Below are positions 1 through 13,449 of a stretch of DNA of 64,000 bases, piece by piece. Both the position numbers and the translations under genes were made by a program. The notes under the pieces were generated by a model that saw only the letters and a program-made list of their open reading frames with translations, was not told the DNA's origin and made no database searches. How positions within the stretch are numbered: position 1 is the stretch's first letter; the number at the start of each line of letters is the position of its first letter. Source of the DNA: Gorsachius magnificus (lineage: Eukaryota > Chordata > Aves > Pelecaniformes > Ardeidae). Where the stretch lies: contig CM067084.1 in the NCBI GenBank assembly GCA_034008185.1, positions 66,684,612 to 66,748,611 of the forward strand, in the 5' to 3' direction.

Positions 1-1228
1 TCTATTTTTGTATGCATTTGTCATGGGTTTCACATTTGGTGACTGGTTAGCAGTGTGCTGGCCATCTTTGGTTTGTAGAGGAAATCTTAACCGTGAACAA
101 TCAAGGGAGCTTAAAAGAATTTTTTAAATGCTAGCTTTTTACTCAAACTTGTATCTATACTACATCACGCCACATTAAGTAGAAGCACACATCACAAAAT
201 TGCACAGGGATTACAATATTACATCCAGTCTGCATAAAATTGAATTCCACTACTGACCAGGTCACAAAATGGCTGCACTTTCTAGTCTAAAACTAATTTG
301 CATATTGTACACATGTAGGACATTTTTTTACTTCAGTCACAATAATGCATGCAAGTTTGTTTTTTGTAACAAATTTTGTAAATTTGCTCATGCTACCTAG
401 TTTCAAGAGAGCCTTTTTTGAACATTTGCAATAACTCACCTCTTGTTAATTAATAGTTCTAGTGCATGCATATGGTGTATACAGGTAAGTAAACATGCAA
501 TTTTTTCACATTCTAAAACTATGGCAGTTTAGGCCATATTGTGCTGCCTGCATTTAATCTGTAATGCAGTGTGTCTTAAACGTTTCAATCCCGTATTAAT
601 AGGTGGCATTACACATAACACCTATATAGCAGCAAAGCTAATACAGCTTGTGATTAAAAATGTTTAAAAATAGCTAATAAATCAGATTATCTTGAGGTAT
701 TATTTCTTGCAAGTCAAAATGGAGAGCAAAAAATCAACCCTAATTTTTAGTTTATGTATACACTGAAAATAGCAACAACAATAAAAATAAGCTTTTTGTA
801 GCAGACATATTCCATCTTCACTATTTTGCTACCTTTGGTAAATTACTGGGGCAGATCTTGAAGTTAAAAACCCATGTTTAGAAATAAGTGCACGCTTCAC
901 CCACTAAATATAGCAGCAGACTGTGTGCCCCTACGCAAAAACATTCTCATATCTAGTTTTAACTTTACATATAAAAATAACTTGGAGAAAATACAAAAAA
1001 ACATTTTATTTTAACATGAAAATATCACAAAAATTAGTAAGCCTGAGATGTAGGGTTTTGGTGAAAAACAAGAGGCTTGTAGTGTTTTGGCTGCTGATAA
1101 AGATGCATGTATTGATAGCTGGGGTGAAAAGCAGAAGAATGCACTTATTTCTTCTGCATGTCAGTATCTTCAAACACAGTAAGCCACATGCACCCTTCTT
1201 TCCTTATGTAGATGCTGGTTCACCATGT
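1..1228 (-). other. CPEB2: CPEB2 3'UTR (partial, continues beyond the window)
   Basis: AU-rich sequence directly after the stop codon on the gene strand, with no open frame of note. On the minus strand it contains four CPE-like motifs (TTTTAT at 976-971, 786-781 and 239-234; TTTTAAT at 659-653), one AATAAA at 1010-1005, an 8-base match to the miR-9 seed site (72-65), a 7-base miR-9 site (839-833), a 7-base miR-25/92 site (205-199) and a 7-base miR-30 site (495-489). CPEB2 3'UTRs are several kilobases long in vertebrates, so the distal end probably lies left of the window. Confidence 0.85.
1005..1010 (-). promoter_or_regulatory. CPEB2: Candidate proximal poly(A) signal AATAAA
   Basis: Canonical hexamer on the gene strand about 220 nt after the stop codon, followed on the gene strand by a T-rich stretch (around 1000-982) that could act as the downstream element. 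Use would give a very short 3'UTR lacking the miRNA-type sites further on. No transcript evidence is available here. Confidence 0.4.
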
Positions 1229-1456
1229 TTAATTCCAGCGGAAGTGGATCTGACGTGGGCGGTCAGCCCCCTCCTTTACCAATGGCTTATGGAATTCACG
1301 TCCTGCACGAGAGTGGATATTTGCCCAACAAAACTCACAGTAATACTGCAGGCAAGTGACATTGGCACAAAAGAAAGGAGCAAACTTTCCACCGCATCGT
1401 GCACCCTGGCATTCGTCACACATCTGGTCATCCAACACGTATGGCTTTACCTCCAC
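1229..1456 (-). CDS. CPEB2: CPEB2 coding exon 11: ZZ zinc-binding domain and stop
   Basis: Starts after the acceptor ...CCAACAG at 1457 with GTG (Val465, phase 0) and ends at TAA 1231-1229. It encodes 75 residues from VEVKPYVLDD to HFRWN. The cross-brace ligands of a ZZ-type domain are visible as C477-x2-C480, then C494-x4-C499-x4-C504-x2-C507-x4-H512-x7-H520, which would hold two zinc ions; Cys485 is an additional conserved cysteine. In CPEB proteins this domain contributes to protein contacts and RNA-complex assembly. Confidence 0.97.
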   Translation of the reverse strand: MEVKPYVLDDQMCDECQGARCGGKFAPFFCANVTCLQYYCEFCWANIHSRAGREFHKPLVKEGADRPRQIHFRWN

Positions 1457-4400
1457 CTGTTGGAGTAAAACAGAAACAATTTTAGTTAATACCTATTCCT
1501 ACTTCAACTATAGGAGAGCATTCATCTTTTTCTGAAAAAAAAAAATCAAAAAAAGTCTGAAATCAGACATATTAACACCTTGATCTAACGAATCAGTTAT
1601 TACTCTTTATCATTAATCAGCTACAGATCTATCCATACGGGAAGCAGACCACGTCAAGGCAGATCTTTAGAAGTACACTATAGAGGCAATAAACAGCTAC
1701 ATCAGAACACCCCCTTAATTTATTCTGGAAGGATGTTCTTGGCAAACAATAATATGGAAGTATGTGTAGAAAACAAGCGAACAATCCCAAAGGTCTCCCA
1801 ACTAATCTCATCACCCTCCAAATGTACCCCAACGTGACATCCAATTCTGTACTGTTTAGCACAAAATAACTGAACATATAAGAATGTAACCATTTATACA
1901 TTAACCTTGTTTTAAAAATAAGTGTAAGTCTCTGCATGTACTACTTCTGTGTGCAAATTACAAGTATTTTCTGCAGGCTGGATCTTTTAGCAGTTCTGTT
2001 CCCTGTAAATTCACTCCCTATTTCTAAAATAGGATCAAATTTGGAGCTACAGACTTTGGTCATTATTACTTTCCCTTTTTGTGGCTTTGAGCTGTACAGA
2101 GATTTGTATTCAATCTATTTCTGAAAATATTTTTAAAAGACCATTTTGCAAGTGTACAGGCTGCTAGAAACACCTGCCTTACACAGCTTCTTTCTCCCAA
2201 ACTCATCTGACTGCCAGAGTGGAAAAGTGGCAGCAGTCCAGTGGTAAATTTGCATTATGTCTTTGCGTAACTGAAATGTTACAGACTGTGATCAGACAGG
2301 AAGAAGAACTTCATAATAAAACACAAAATGGGTTGACTCCATCATTAAGGAATGTATTGTTGTCTTCCACATTTTCCTCACTTTTAAAGATGGTATTTTC
2401 TGATTTTTCTTGGCAAAAAGTTCTGAGATACTATTTCCTGAGAAGAATGCTACATATAGAATAGAATAGTCTTCATGTTCTTAGCTTCAGAAGTAGAGGT
2501 CATACTCGACATGTCAAATGCATCTATGTTTGAAATAGGGTATGCTTCTTCCAGTAATCTATATTCAGTACATGCTCTACTTACTTCACTACAACGACCT
2601 GCCGTAACACAAATTACACTCAAACTTTCCAATAAACAGGTACCTTATGCAGTAACTGTGTTCATGGTTCAAAATTACTAAGAGCATGAAGCAGCATGTA
2701 TTTCAAGCTTTGGTGCATTAATGCACCAAGATTGGTATGACGATGATTTCAAATGTATTAGAGAAACACTTTGGTGAATGGAAGCATTACATGAAGTGGA
2801 TGCAGACTGCTGGCATATGAAAGTTAACAACATTTTAAGGAATTGCTTGGAGCTGAAACTCCAAATGAGTTTCAAGGAAACGTCTGGAGCTGAGCTTTCA
2901 TATATGATAAAACAGGATGAGGAGCACTTTACTGAAGAAGAACATCTGTTAGAGAAACTAAACATATCTACACATCAAAAGGACTGGGGAGAAGCTGCAG
3001 AATACTTAGATAAGGAAGAAGTTAAGAACACAGACAATGTTTGTTAAGCGACTGTGACACTAAGATTTCCAATTAAGGTAGGAAAAGGTATGTGCAAAAA
3101 AATGGCTATAAATACTTTCAACTGAAGTTCAGAAGGATAAACAGGTGAACTGCAAAATTTGGCAATGAAAACAGACTTTTAAACAGACATAACTGGTTAT
3201 GAAAAGAATGTGAAGGACAGCAGACCTACAGAAACCAGACATAACTGGTATAGAAAGTCTATACTAAGGTAAAGGGTAGGAGAACAGCCTGCCTCTAAGA
3301 TTTCAGTGAAATATGTAATATATTGCCTTATTGGCCAGCACAAATACACATCTCAGATGAAGGCAGTATCTGAGGTAGGGCAATCTTCCTCATTTACAAA
3401 ACCAGTGGTTTACAGATTTATACAAATTGCTTGCTCACATACAGATCAGCAGTAGTACTGATTTCAGAATATTTTCAGAGTCTGAAAAGGCATTAGTGTG
3501 TAAACTCTCCAGAGTAAAAACACTGTTTCTGAAAATAGCTTTCTTCATACTTTCAGAAACAGCTAAGAGTTAAGGTGTTCCCTAAGAAGAGGCTGTTCTC
3601 TATTACTCCTCAGTAACACAAATAACTGGGTTGTATAAATATATATAATTATATAAATAATAAGGATTGACCATATGATTTCATTAGAGAGGATGCTTTT
3701 AAAAACCCTCTAAAATAAACAAAGAAGGTAGTAAACCCTCCCCATCATGAGGTTTAAAGACAAATTTATTAAAATACTTAGATTTGGCATTACTGTATTT
3801 TGCAAGTGAAACACCTCAGGAGTAGCATACGTTTTTAAAAATAAGAAAAAACAAGGATGCTAATGAAAATGCTAAAATTCCAGATTTAAGAGAATACTTG
3901 GGTCAAAAAAATACTTTAAAAAAATTAGAAAAGCAACACTAAAGAAAGAACACAAATTACAGCAATCAAAAAAGAAACTGTGACAATTCAGGTATTTAAA
4001 GAGGAAGCCTAGATCTTCCTTCCGTCTCCCCCCCAGCTTCTCCAGCCCACGAACAGCTGAGCTACACATACTTGTTATACCTGTTCCTTCCTTTTTCTTG
4101 TTGTAGTAGTGATTGAAGAAATAATTTGACTACTGTTTTTATAAATTAGGTCTGATGGATATAACTCAAATGCTGTGCTTCTGCAATCTAGTATCTGGGG
4201 TAGATTTTGTGGGGTTTTTTTTCCCTGTCCAAGCTCCAAGAGGCCTGCAGCACATGCCCACTGTTCTACTGACTGCCCCCTGTAAGTATTTCAGTGTTCT
4301 ATCACACATTGACAAGTTATATCCCTTTCTCTGCAAACTGCAAGCGCTGCCATTTCAGATGCCTGCTCAGCATCCAAAGAGCCCTTAAAATCTCTGGTGA

Positions 4401-7400
4401 CCTATCATAAAAAAAATGAAAACAACAAACCAACCTACTTGGAAGTGCAGCCTTCAAAGGTGGGTTCATGTCTCCCTTTCTCTTATGAAACAGCACTGCC
4501 AGTCTACCATATACTCCTCTACTGCAAAGGACACTCCCCACGGGAAGAGGAAGACCAAGATAAAAGTGTCCTCTAGTTTACAGGGTTCAAGTCCATGTCT
4601 CCCACTTTTGAGGGAGAACTAGTCTGGATGGGACCCAACTGCCCACCTCTAAGTTTAAAGTTAGGTCACTTCACAGCCAAATGCACTATAGATGGTTCCT
4701 GAAACACACTAAGCTATGCCTGATTCTGAAGCTAAATGACCCATTCAGCATTTCTTTAGAGGGAGTTCTGGATCCTGGTCCTTACCCCATTTTGTCCAAA
4801 TACTTAAATGCAAGATGATGAATAGTTTTATTTCCCTTCACACAGTCACTGTGTCAACTCCATTTTTCCTGTTACGGAATTAGCCAAAAGGTAGAACTAT
4901 TAGTCAAAGTCAGCTGCAAGTCACAAGGACAGTGATCCCACCAGCAAAATGTAGCTGTCACATCCTAATGTGAAGCCTAGTTCACTACCCGCATTCAGAG
5001 CCACTCATCCTCTGAAAAGGACCATGCTCGGGGATTTCAGCTCACTAGGCAACTGGTACCTGAGAGACAGACTCTGGCTATCTGAAAGGAGAGAAGCACA
5101 TGCTACCTCCCTACAGCAGACTTTTGTTAACTGTACTACTTTCTTTTCCCCATGTCTTTGATCTGTAGAGGAGACTGGACCTTGAACTACTTTACTTACT
5201 CAACCCTTCTCTCTCTAAGACACTTTTATTTTTTTAAAAGAACATCTATTAATACCAGTGACTACCTCTGCAGCTCGACATCAAAACTACTGACACTTAA
5301 AACTGACAAAATTTAGATGCCAGTTTTCTTTGCTGTTCTTGTACTTCTGAGTAATAACGTTGACTAGTCTTCCTAATTAATGTTAGTTTTGGTTTAAGGT
5401 AGCAATAAGTATCTGTAGCAACCAGAAATGTAAACATTAAGAGGACTCCCTCAAACAGAATGGGTAAGACATTTTGTATTTTAGGTGTTGAGTGTGACTG
5501 ATTTTCTGAAGTGCTGAGCACTGACAATTATAGCTGAAATTAAGGGCAGCAGCAAATATAAAGCTAATCTGAAACCAATAAATACCACAGTTTCCTATGA
5601 ATGACAGAGGAATTATCATAGTCTTTGGTTTCATTAGAACAAGGGAGAGAAAAAGATTTTCAAGCCCTTTGCCCATGACACAACAAAACCAGGAACACCA
5701 GAATGGAAAGAACATATGGTCTAACATATGTCCAAGGAACAAACTGCTGCTCTGTGGAATGCATATTGTTCGTTCGGGGGCATTCACAGTTTAACTCTTG
5801 GAACTAGTGGAGTTACAGGAATACTGAAAGAAATGCAGAAGCTAGCACGAAAGCCAATCAAATGCAATGTTACTACACCCTGGGAAGTTCCTTTACAGAT
5901 AATCACTCTCATACTTATTTATGTTTTAATTTCTGTATAACTTACTCTTTTATCAATATCGCCATGCTGAAGTTGAACAAACCGAGCACTGATGGCAGCA
6001 ATATAACTCTGCTGATTGGAAAAAGCAACACGTCCAGCACCTTTTGGGTATTTCAGCTCAGGGTCAGTATCAATTCCTGCGTAACAAACTCCACCATAGA
6101 GACGGTCCATGATCATAGCCAATTCCACTATTAAGAAACAAAAATCAGGTTCATTTAAACCGTTCCTACAGTACAAACTTTATATAATATGCTCATATTT
6201 AAAAATACTAGAAAAGTTAATTTTAATTAATTTTGCAACAATGTAACAGTAATAACAAGAAATATAAAAACATATTAAATATGCCATGAAATATTCAGCA
6301 GACAGATCTTTCACATCTTTCACACTGTGGGTACATACATCCAAGGTAAAATGGAACTGTAAGTCCTTGCAGTCCTTGATAACCTGGAACAGAAATTCCA
6401 GGGCAGTTTTCTTCAGGGGATTACGGCAAAGACTTTTTGGGCAGGCATGGAATGTAAGCTGTATAAAATAGATCCACATGCCACAAATTCCTTGGTACAT
6501 GTTCTTTGGCTGTCCTAATGCTCTATGTCCTACTTGAATTTAAAGACGTAGTTAGCATCTTTTCATCAGCCACACAGAGCCTGATTCTCTCTACAGTGCT
6601 ACACTCACCATAGATACTGAAGTTCATAGAAACAAAAATCTCAAATTTTACACATCAAGTATTTTAGCAATCCTCTAGTGATATTTTATGCTGCATTCAG
6701 TTTTGCAATTTGTTTAGGTGGAAAATACTAATTTTTTCAGAATTCCCCAAGTTTAGTTTTTGTGAAGTCATGATTCTTATTTCACAATGCCACAAAAGTT
6801 TCATTTTCACCTATACGGGGCATTTGAAAGCTAAATGTAAGAATGTATCTATTAAATTTATCACAGATGTTCAGCACAGTAATATGGAGTATTTGGACTG
6901 AATTTAAAGAAAAATTAATCTGCAGTTGGAACATACGGTGTTTATGCGCATTTACAGAGCTTGTGCTACAGTCAAAAGTACAGTCCTAAAAGTAAAATAA
7001 TAGAAAAGCTTGAGCATTGCAAGTCCAAGATAGAAAAAATTAAGATTCTTTATACTCCAAATTTGCTTCCTAGTTCTCTTACACCTTCCATCTGAAAGCT
7101 CATCTTTCTGTAAGAACAAAATTCATTACAAACTATGGAAGACTAATGAAGCCCAGGAGCCATTCCAATAGAAAACAGCATTTGAACAACTGTATGTTAT
7201 GCTTCTACTTTCAACATTCACTTCAACCTACTTACGAGAAGGCCATCATAAAATATTGTAAAAGGCTACTGCAGTCAATCTCACAAAGCAGACTGTCCAG
7301 GCTGTAGAGCAACCATTCCACAGCTACAGAAACATTTAGTTTTTCCTTCATGCACTCTGACAAGAGTCTAGAAAGAGTGCTGTAATCACATATAGTGTTG

Positions 7401-10400
7401 TGCCATACAGACTGTGCTAGCTCTCTGAATTTCTTCCTTTTGTCTCTATTCCTACTCCTTCAAGTACTCCTTCATCACCTGTGGTAGTAGTAGTAGGGGT
7501 AGCTAATGCACAATGACAAGCAAGTACAAATAGAGCTCCACATACTCATTGAGCATGGCAGAGAGGTTTTTAGAGCATTATTTTAAAAACTCTTTCATGA
7601 CATAGTTTACACCACAGTTTTGCTAATATGATCAAAATATTTTCTACAGCTTTAGATGTGTAACAGTTTCCAGTAATCTCAACGATAAACAGTGATTTAT
7701 GGCCAAAGCCAGATGAAAACAGTTACTAGAAAAATGTAAGAATGCACGAATATTGTACTGTGGTTATAACTATCATGAGTGTCTTCTATTTTTATATGTA
7801 TATATCTGTATCTATCCATACATAACCATACAAAGTACGCATGGTTCAAATTATTTCCAATAATCTCCTACTTTTAAAAATAGCCGCAGATTATACTCAC
7901 CAGCTCTTAATGGTCTAGGGACTCCTCCAACAAAAATTGTTTTTCGAGGATCAAGCGGCTGGGAACCATCCATCACAAAGTCACTATCACTTAGATTCCA
8001 GGGACGGATCTGAACCTATTACATTGGGAAAGCAAATAGTGTGCTGCTTTAAGTTTCACTACATTGTGGATGTATGTCCATCAGCCTACATAAACTGTCA
8101 AACAGTCATAACCCCATTAGCTTAGCATGTCTAGGTGTTCTGTTTTAATCCTGTTAATTCAAAACACTACAATTTTAAAATCATCCAACTGTTCCAGATG
8201 TTGAGCTCTGCCAACGGTAGTTTGCTTTTGATTATTTTCATCGTCATCATTTCAAATGCAGCTTTAGACAGATGGCAGCTATAGCCTGCAGGCCATCTAC
8301 TGTTTACTTACTGGCTTGTCCTTGATAGTAGGACTGGAAACACATAGATAGAGCTTTCCATCTTCTTCAATGCAGGCGTCAATCAGGGCCTGAACAGAAC
8401 TCTCTTCTTGGAACAGGAGGAACGCATAACCTGGAAAAAAAGCCAAACCAACTGACATTTTTTCTCTTATCTTTATTTTTCTTAATCATCTTTGCCAGTG
8501 ACTTTTCCATACAAATGTGTTTACTCCAAAAGTAAAAGAAAGACAAACCAATTCTTTGTTATTAAGTCATCTTTAACTATGTACTACCTTGCCACGATCA
8601 ACAGAACTTCTATCCTTAAAATAATTGTGAAAAGAGACTAATAACCAAATAAAAGCAAACATGTCTGTTCTATAATGTACTGGAAGTCTAGGCTGAGCAT
8701 AATTCATTGGCAGCGATGGACATTATACAATGAAAATCCGACTTGGCACAAAGGACTAATCTCTATTCTAGAGATTAGATCAAAGTACTTTGTTACGTAA
8801 GTGACCCAGCAAACCTCCCAAACGCTACAAAAATAGGAATTAAAATGCTTATTTAATGCTACAATAAAAACAAACAGACAAGCAAAGAACCTCACACACT
8901 AGAATACTTTAACAGTTACAGCATAATGATAGATACAAAATTTGTTACTTTGCAGGTGCCCAATAGCACAATAGGGTTGTATAGGGTCATATTCTAAAAC
9001 GAACTTTAAAAGGACCATAATCCACACTTCTTTCTGAGATTACTACCAAGTGTGGAATTTTCACGCAAAGTTATGTTTTATTACTTGGATGGAAAAGTAA
9101 ACGCTGAAGCAGCTGCTCTAAAGCGGGCTTGGCAAGAGGGAGCGTGGCTGCTTTACCAAGCCTTTTGGAAATGATTTGGTATTTCCGAGAAGCTAGTTAA
9201 CCACTGGCAATTTCTTACTGGAAACAGACAGTGTAGGTCATCAAGGCAAAGGCAGTAGGGTGCATCTTGAAGCGCATTAAAGCATCAATGTGTTAAGATT
9301 CTTAAGAATATAAGATTAGAGAAACAAATGCACGACTGATTTTAGATATATGGGAACAAAAGTAGGATTCAAAGAAAAAGCTGTAAGGCCTATACTGGTC
9401 TTTATTAACTTGTACCTCGTTTCTTACCGCTTATACTACGGTCTTACCACAGCTACCTACAAGGGACACATGACAAGGCTTCACGTATTCTTTATTTTTA
9501 TGTAAATGTTATTTAGTTTCTTAACAAATATGCCATAGGAAATCTTTGGATTTGGGCTGAAGCATTTCCTTGCAAGGTCCATTTTTCATTGCTGAACAAT
9601 ATTTTTTAGCAACAACCTGTTTGAGTTAGGCTTAATTAGTAATTATTTAGATTCAAAATCTGTTTTAATGGGGATATCTTTCAGTGTTTATCTTAGAATT
9701 TAAAATCCACATATTAGCTATGCAAAACTCACTCACTGAATGAGGGCATGTGCAGACTGGCATGGGTGAGACCAGACCCATGTAACTGTCCTTACTTGTG
9801 TGGAAGCCAGGAGAGCTCAGTACATGAATGATGGGAGTGCAAAAACTTGATAAATCAAAGGGAGGGCTAAATGCATGTGATACTGACTAAGGGATCAGAC
9901 ATGCAAATTAAGACTCACAGCCATAAGTAAGTAAAATATTTTGCCAGATGCCAATTTTCCATCAGTTCTTATCCTAAAGCAAATAAAGGGTGCTACCATA
10001 TAGCTCATGATAAATAAAGTGTCACGAGCTTAGCTGCACTACTCCCCCTCTGAAGACACAAAGTTAGGGTATAGTCTGTACTATCAAATTGGTCTGGCTG
10101 TAGTCTTGCTCCACAGCTCTAGTCCTTCAATGATTTACAATACATTTAATTTGCTCTCCAAGCTTAGCCTGGAGGAAAACAACCAGTTCTCTTGGTGAAG
10201 TAAACTGGCTAGAGAAAATTATTTGCTCAGGGTCCACATTTTATAGCCATACACAGAGACAGCCAGCCCCTTCTGAAGAATGCTAGACTTGCAGTGTCTG
10301 CATACAAACCACCCTCCATCGCTGGCCCTGGACCAGGGCGCATTTCCTGGCACAAATCAATTATACATTAGCCATAGATTTCTGCAAAGAACACCAGTTA

Positions 10401-13400
10401 CATAGGCAACCAACCTATATTCATTAGCCCACAAGTGCTTGAAAAGGGAAATTATACTCTTATCTTGGGTATTTCATTTGGACATCATAAATTAGGGCTC
10501 TTCTTATTACTACAGCTATCACATGCCAGCAACCATATTGCACAAACTTTATTCTTGCTGCTTTCTGCTTCCTCAATATATGCTTTTATTAGATTATTTT
10601 TCACCTCAATATCCATGAACAATTGTGGATATTTCATGCCTGCAAAGCTAGTCTGGTGGTGGTAAGTCACATGCATAAATATGATGAAAAAGATCAAGTG
10701 CCTAACTATTCTTTTTGGAGTAGTACTGAACTACAGTTGCAATGTGTGATAGAAAGTCTCATGTGAAACACGGTGGGGAGGCAGGGTGAAGAGCAGGAGG
10801 TGTTTTACTGTGCTTGGTTTTTTGGTGTACCACAGTAGTCATTTAACAGCTTCACACCCAATATCAATGGAAGTTTGTTTACAATGAAAAAGCAAAGCTA
10901 CTCTAATACTTTTTGAAGGAAGCTGCTTTATACCTTTGGGTCCTATGTACACCAACAGTAGCAGGTCATGATTAGATATCACTTGCCAAGAGCCAAAGCT
11001 TGTATGTTTTGTACATATTTCACAAGGTGAGAAGTGTTAGTTGAAACACAGCCTTATACAGATTTCTAGTTCACGTGCACCTCTACCCAAATTTATGCCT
11101 CCTGTGAGAGGCAATAGGTAAGCACTATTAGTGTTTATCGCTTGACTAAATTCCTCTGCATAAAACTGGACCTATTACTAACACTCCTGCTTTCAAAGGC
11201 TACCAGTGTGGGTGACTTTGATAATACTTGTCCTCAGAAAATTACCTCAAATAATAAACAAATCTTTCAGAAGATGATAAATAGCTTTAAACTATATTCC
11301 CTGATATCTAAAGATACTGCACTGGTTATAGGTATCCTTACTCTGAGCTGACATCTCTCTTAATGAAACAAGACCAAGAAATTAAATACTTTTTTTTCTT
11401 TTTAATGTATAGGGTCAGTACTAGAAACAGAAAACATGTCAGTAAGTCTGAAGAGTCCTAGCTGTATTACTAAATTAAATATTTTCATTTTTTGTGTTTA
11501 TTACATAAAGAACAAATCAAAACCAAAGCATTCTAGACTAGATTCAACCTGGTAGCTAACATGATTTTCTGAGAAGAAGGTATCATTTCTTTATTTCATA
11601 TGGAAGTTTATCAGAAGGAGAAAGGATGTTTCTTCTGCTATGCATAGTCTATGTAGAAAACAGAGAGCAGCTTTAATTTCTAACAAATTCCAGTTAACTC
11701 CTATCACTAGTGGCTTAGAGAAGTCAAGAAAATCAGTGCAAGCCAGCATGGCACTGTCCATGCCAGTCAGTACTGCTGTGTTTTGGTTTGGGGTTGGTTC
11801 CTCCCCAGAGGAGACTGAATGGCCTCAGTGCAGTGCACTTGCCTACAGAATGCTGTGCCTTAGCTTAAATCAGAAAGAATTGGTGTAAACTGCACATTAA
11901 TACAGACAACGGATCTACATTTGATGATGGGAATAATTCACATTTGGGAAGGACACAGTTCCTCTTTAAAGAGATCTTTTCACCAAACTAATTAAATTTT
12001 ATCTTTAAAACACAAACCTTTCACTTGTTCAGTTTAGTCATGTTTGATGGAGAATTAACTCCAAAATACACTTCAAGTGAAAAAATGCAGGCTGATACAA
12101 TTGTAATGTAGCTATTAGCTGAAGCATTTCTGAGTAGGGGGCAGCAGGACCCACTTCAAGATCCAAACACCTACTTCCATACTTCTGCAGTGACTGTGCT
12201 TAAGCTCCTACTGCCGTATAGAGATCCAGTTAATGTAGCCAGGGGTGACTGGATGGTTACTCAGCTGACCAAGTGGGACACGGAGGCGTCTGGCACCATT
12301 TATGCTCTGTAGGACTTAGCCTAACCTTCAGCTGGTGCTCCAGAATGGTGTGGGGCTTCAGCAGGTGCCATGCCACATTTGCAAGACCTGGGTAAATCAT
12401 TTAGATATTCTCGGTTTGAGTAAATGAATCAAGCTCAATGTGTTTATGTTACGGTGACCTGAATAGCCCTCTATACCCACTGACTGTGCTGGCCAGACTC
12501 CCATTGATTAAAGGAAGCTTAGACACTAATCGCACATGAAGAAACCTACATTTGCTTGCTGAATACAGAGTTCAATCCTACCCAGTGTGATCAAATAAGC
12601 TGGTAACAAGTTAAACAGAACTTGGATGGACCTGGGGATTTTGCTTCTTGAACTAGAAACAGAACATTTTCAACCTAATTTTTTCAGTCAGCTCTAAATT
12701 AGCAGTTAAGAACCCTGAATAAATGAACCTACTCCACAATTGCTGTCATAGAAGGCAATAGAAACGCCCAGACAATTAGAAAAGGCTGGGGATACTGTCC
12801 TGTTTAAATCAGATTATCCTCTGTTTGATACGGACTATAAATAGTACAGAGCACGCAAACAACTGGGCATATATTGAAAGGCTTTCTTTGGATTTGCATA
12901 TCCTCGTGGCACCATTTCTTTGAGACCTTCATTATCATAAGGAGTCCTCACCTCAGCAAGTTACTTTGGACATGTGTATCGTTTCATAAATAAGTATATT
13001 TGCCAACTACGTAATAACAGGAGTTATGATAACAGGAGTTATGATAAGCAAGTCAGAAAGGAATGAATTCTCCATTACAGTTGGCAAATCACTTACAGAC
13101 AATGTACTTTGATCTCAACAGAGTAATTCTTTTCCATTTCAGAACAGAGTTTTCTTGTAAGATTAGTGTGAAGTTTTTAAAATTCCTGTTTTCTTTGGGC
13201 CTAATTTTGTGGTGAACCAATACAAAATCTAATTAGTTAAGAACAAGCAGTTGGTGTTTCTCAGGAGGCAGCCAGCCTTGATGGATTCAGGACACTTTTT
13301 GCATCTCTTTAAGCAAGGGAATACTTATTATGAACTTGGCCTTCCCTCAGGACTTTCTGTAAGCAGAAAGCCTGGAAGGAACCACAGCCTGGAAAATGGA

Positions 13401-13417
13401 ACAAGAGTAGGGGGGGG

Positions 13418-13449
<32 letters not shown>

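Noticed and set aside
8757..8779. Palindrome with 9-bp arms (CTAATCTCT...AGAGATTAG)
   Set aside because: Too short to stand out in 64 kb of AT-rich sequence.
13410..13445. A28 run considered as a retroposon poly(A) tail
   Set aside because: No SINE, LINE or processed gene body lies upstream of it, and birds have little poly(A)-dependent retroposition.
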